64,000 bases of DNA from CBDDBU01 sp965226045. Its GTDB lineage: Bacteria > Pseudomonadota > Alphaproteobacteria > VGEJ01. Positions 63,632-64,000 of this stretch are shown here, in pieces. The translations under genes and the position numbers were made by a program. The first letter of the stretch is position 1; each line of letters begins with the position of its first letter. A model generated the notes under the pieces. It was not told the origin of the DNA. It made no database searches and saw only the letters and a list, made by a program, of their open reading frames with translations. The DNA is taken from contig CBDDBU010000021.1 in NCBI GenBank assembly GCA_965226045.1, forward strand, positions 62,001 to 126,000, read 5' to 3'.

Positions 63632-64000
63632 GTGGACGAGGTTCTGATTCCGCTGGAGGCGCCGTTCGTCGATGCGCGCGGCACGATTCAACCGCTCGTC
63701 GATTGCGCCGTGCAGGGCGCGCTGTTGATTACCTCAAAAAAAGGCAGCGTGCGCGCCAACCACTATCACAAGACCGACTGGCACTACTGCTACGTTGTCG
63801 AAGGACGCATCGAGTACCACCACCGCCCGCATGGCGCCGACGAGGCGGCCACGGTCGTTACGATCGAAAAGGGGCAAGTGTTCTACACCCCGCCAATGGT
63901 CGATCACGCGATGGTATTTATCGAGGATACGGTGTTCTTGGCACTGAGCCGCAACGCGCGGACACAGGAACTCTACGAATCCGACGTCGAGCGTGTTGAG
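63632..64000 (+). CDS. Cupin-fold protein, likely sugar isomerase/epimerase-related (partial)
   Basis: Open from GTG 63632 to the end of the window (123 codons). Cupin core: LLITSKKGSVRANHYHKTDWHYCYVVEGRIEYHHRP, with HxH...H metal-type ligands, and VFYTPPMVDHAMVF. The layout resembles small cupins of polysaccharide loci (FdtA-like or dTDP-sugar 3,5-epimerase-like). Start has GGGAG 5 bases upstream (63626). The 3' end is outside the window. Confidence 0.7.
   Translation, partial: MDEVLIPLEAPFVDARGTIQPLVDCAVQGALLITSKKGSVRANHYHKTDWHYCYVVEGRIEYHHRPHGADEAATVVTIEKGQVFYTPPMVDHAMVFIEDTVFLALSRNARTQELYESDVERVE

Overview
The window is GC-rich chromosomal DNA that reads as an alphaproteobacterium, probably Rhodospirillales-like. 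The supporting signs are an aa3 cytochrome oxidase operon (coxB-coxA-ctaB-small ORF-ctaG-coxC-DUF983-surf1) next to tldD and an M16 peptidase, a CcrM-type adenine methyltransferase with a C-terminal RAMA-like domain, a gcvT-gcvH-gcvP operon behind a tandem glycine riboswitch, and groESL with a CIRCE operator. No rRNA, tRNA or CRISPR array was seen. Taxonomy is inference from gene content and order.

Layout. 1-6000: lytic transglycosylase, moaB, then a minus-strand three-gene envelope module (MotA/TolQ-like channel, one-TM periplasmic beta-sandwich protein, small membrane protein) with apparent frameshifts in two of the three genes, then tldD. 6000-15500: cytochrome c oxidase structural and assembly genes, followed by M32 and M16 peptidases and a GNAT acetyltransferase. 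15500-26000: yqgE, a DsbD-N-like periplasmic protein, a secreted beta/gamma-crystallin-like protein, the glycine cleavage operon, ispE and several envelope or hypothetical proteins. 26000-36400: an exopolysaccharide / group 4 capsule-like locus (YjbE-like, YjbF-like, giant SLBB exporter, YjbH-like, GT4, Wzz remnant). Its SLBB gene is split by an ISKra4-like element, and its right end is cut off by an IS256-family element. 37700-43700: radical SAM, CPA2 antiporter, rnhB, ccrM, mutY. 43800-48500: an FrcABC-like sugar ABC transporter with a second copy of the same IS256-family element between its ATPase and permease genes. 48700-53000: relics of polysaccharide genes, then a LivJ-LivH-LivM transporter set without ATPases. 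53200-57900: two tandem CNNM/CorC-like proteins and groESL. 58000-64000: a decayed IS21-family element, an outer-membrane beta-barrel gene, a third IS256-type element sitting between two genes that both lack their 5' ends, and a cupin gene running off the window.

The most striking theme is IS-driven decay of the surface-polysaccharide genes. Four IS elements of three families plus one extra copy lie in the right half, several exactly in or beside glycan genes. Excising the ISKra4-like element and one copy of its 8-bp target duplication restores a ~972-residue exporter. The best candidate for an undescribed functional system is the minus-strand channel/beta-sandwich/small membrane protein module at about 2.1-3.9 kb.
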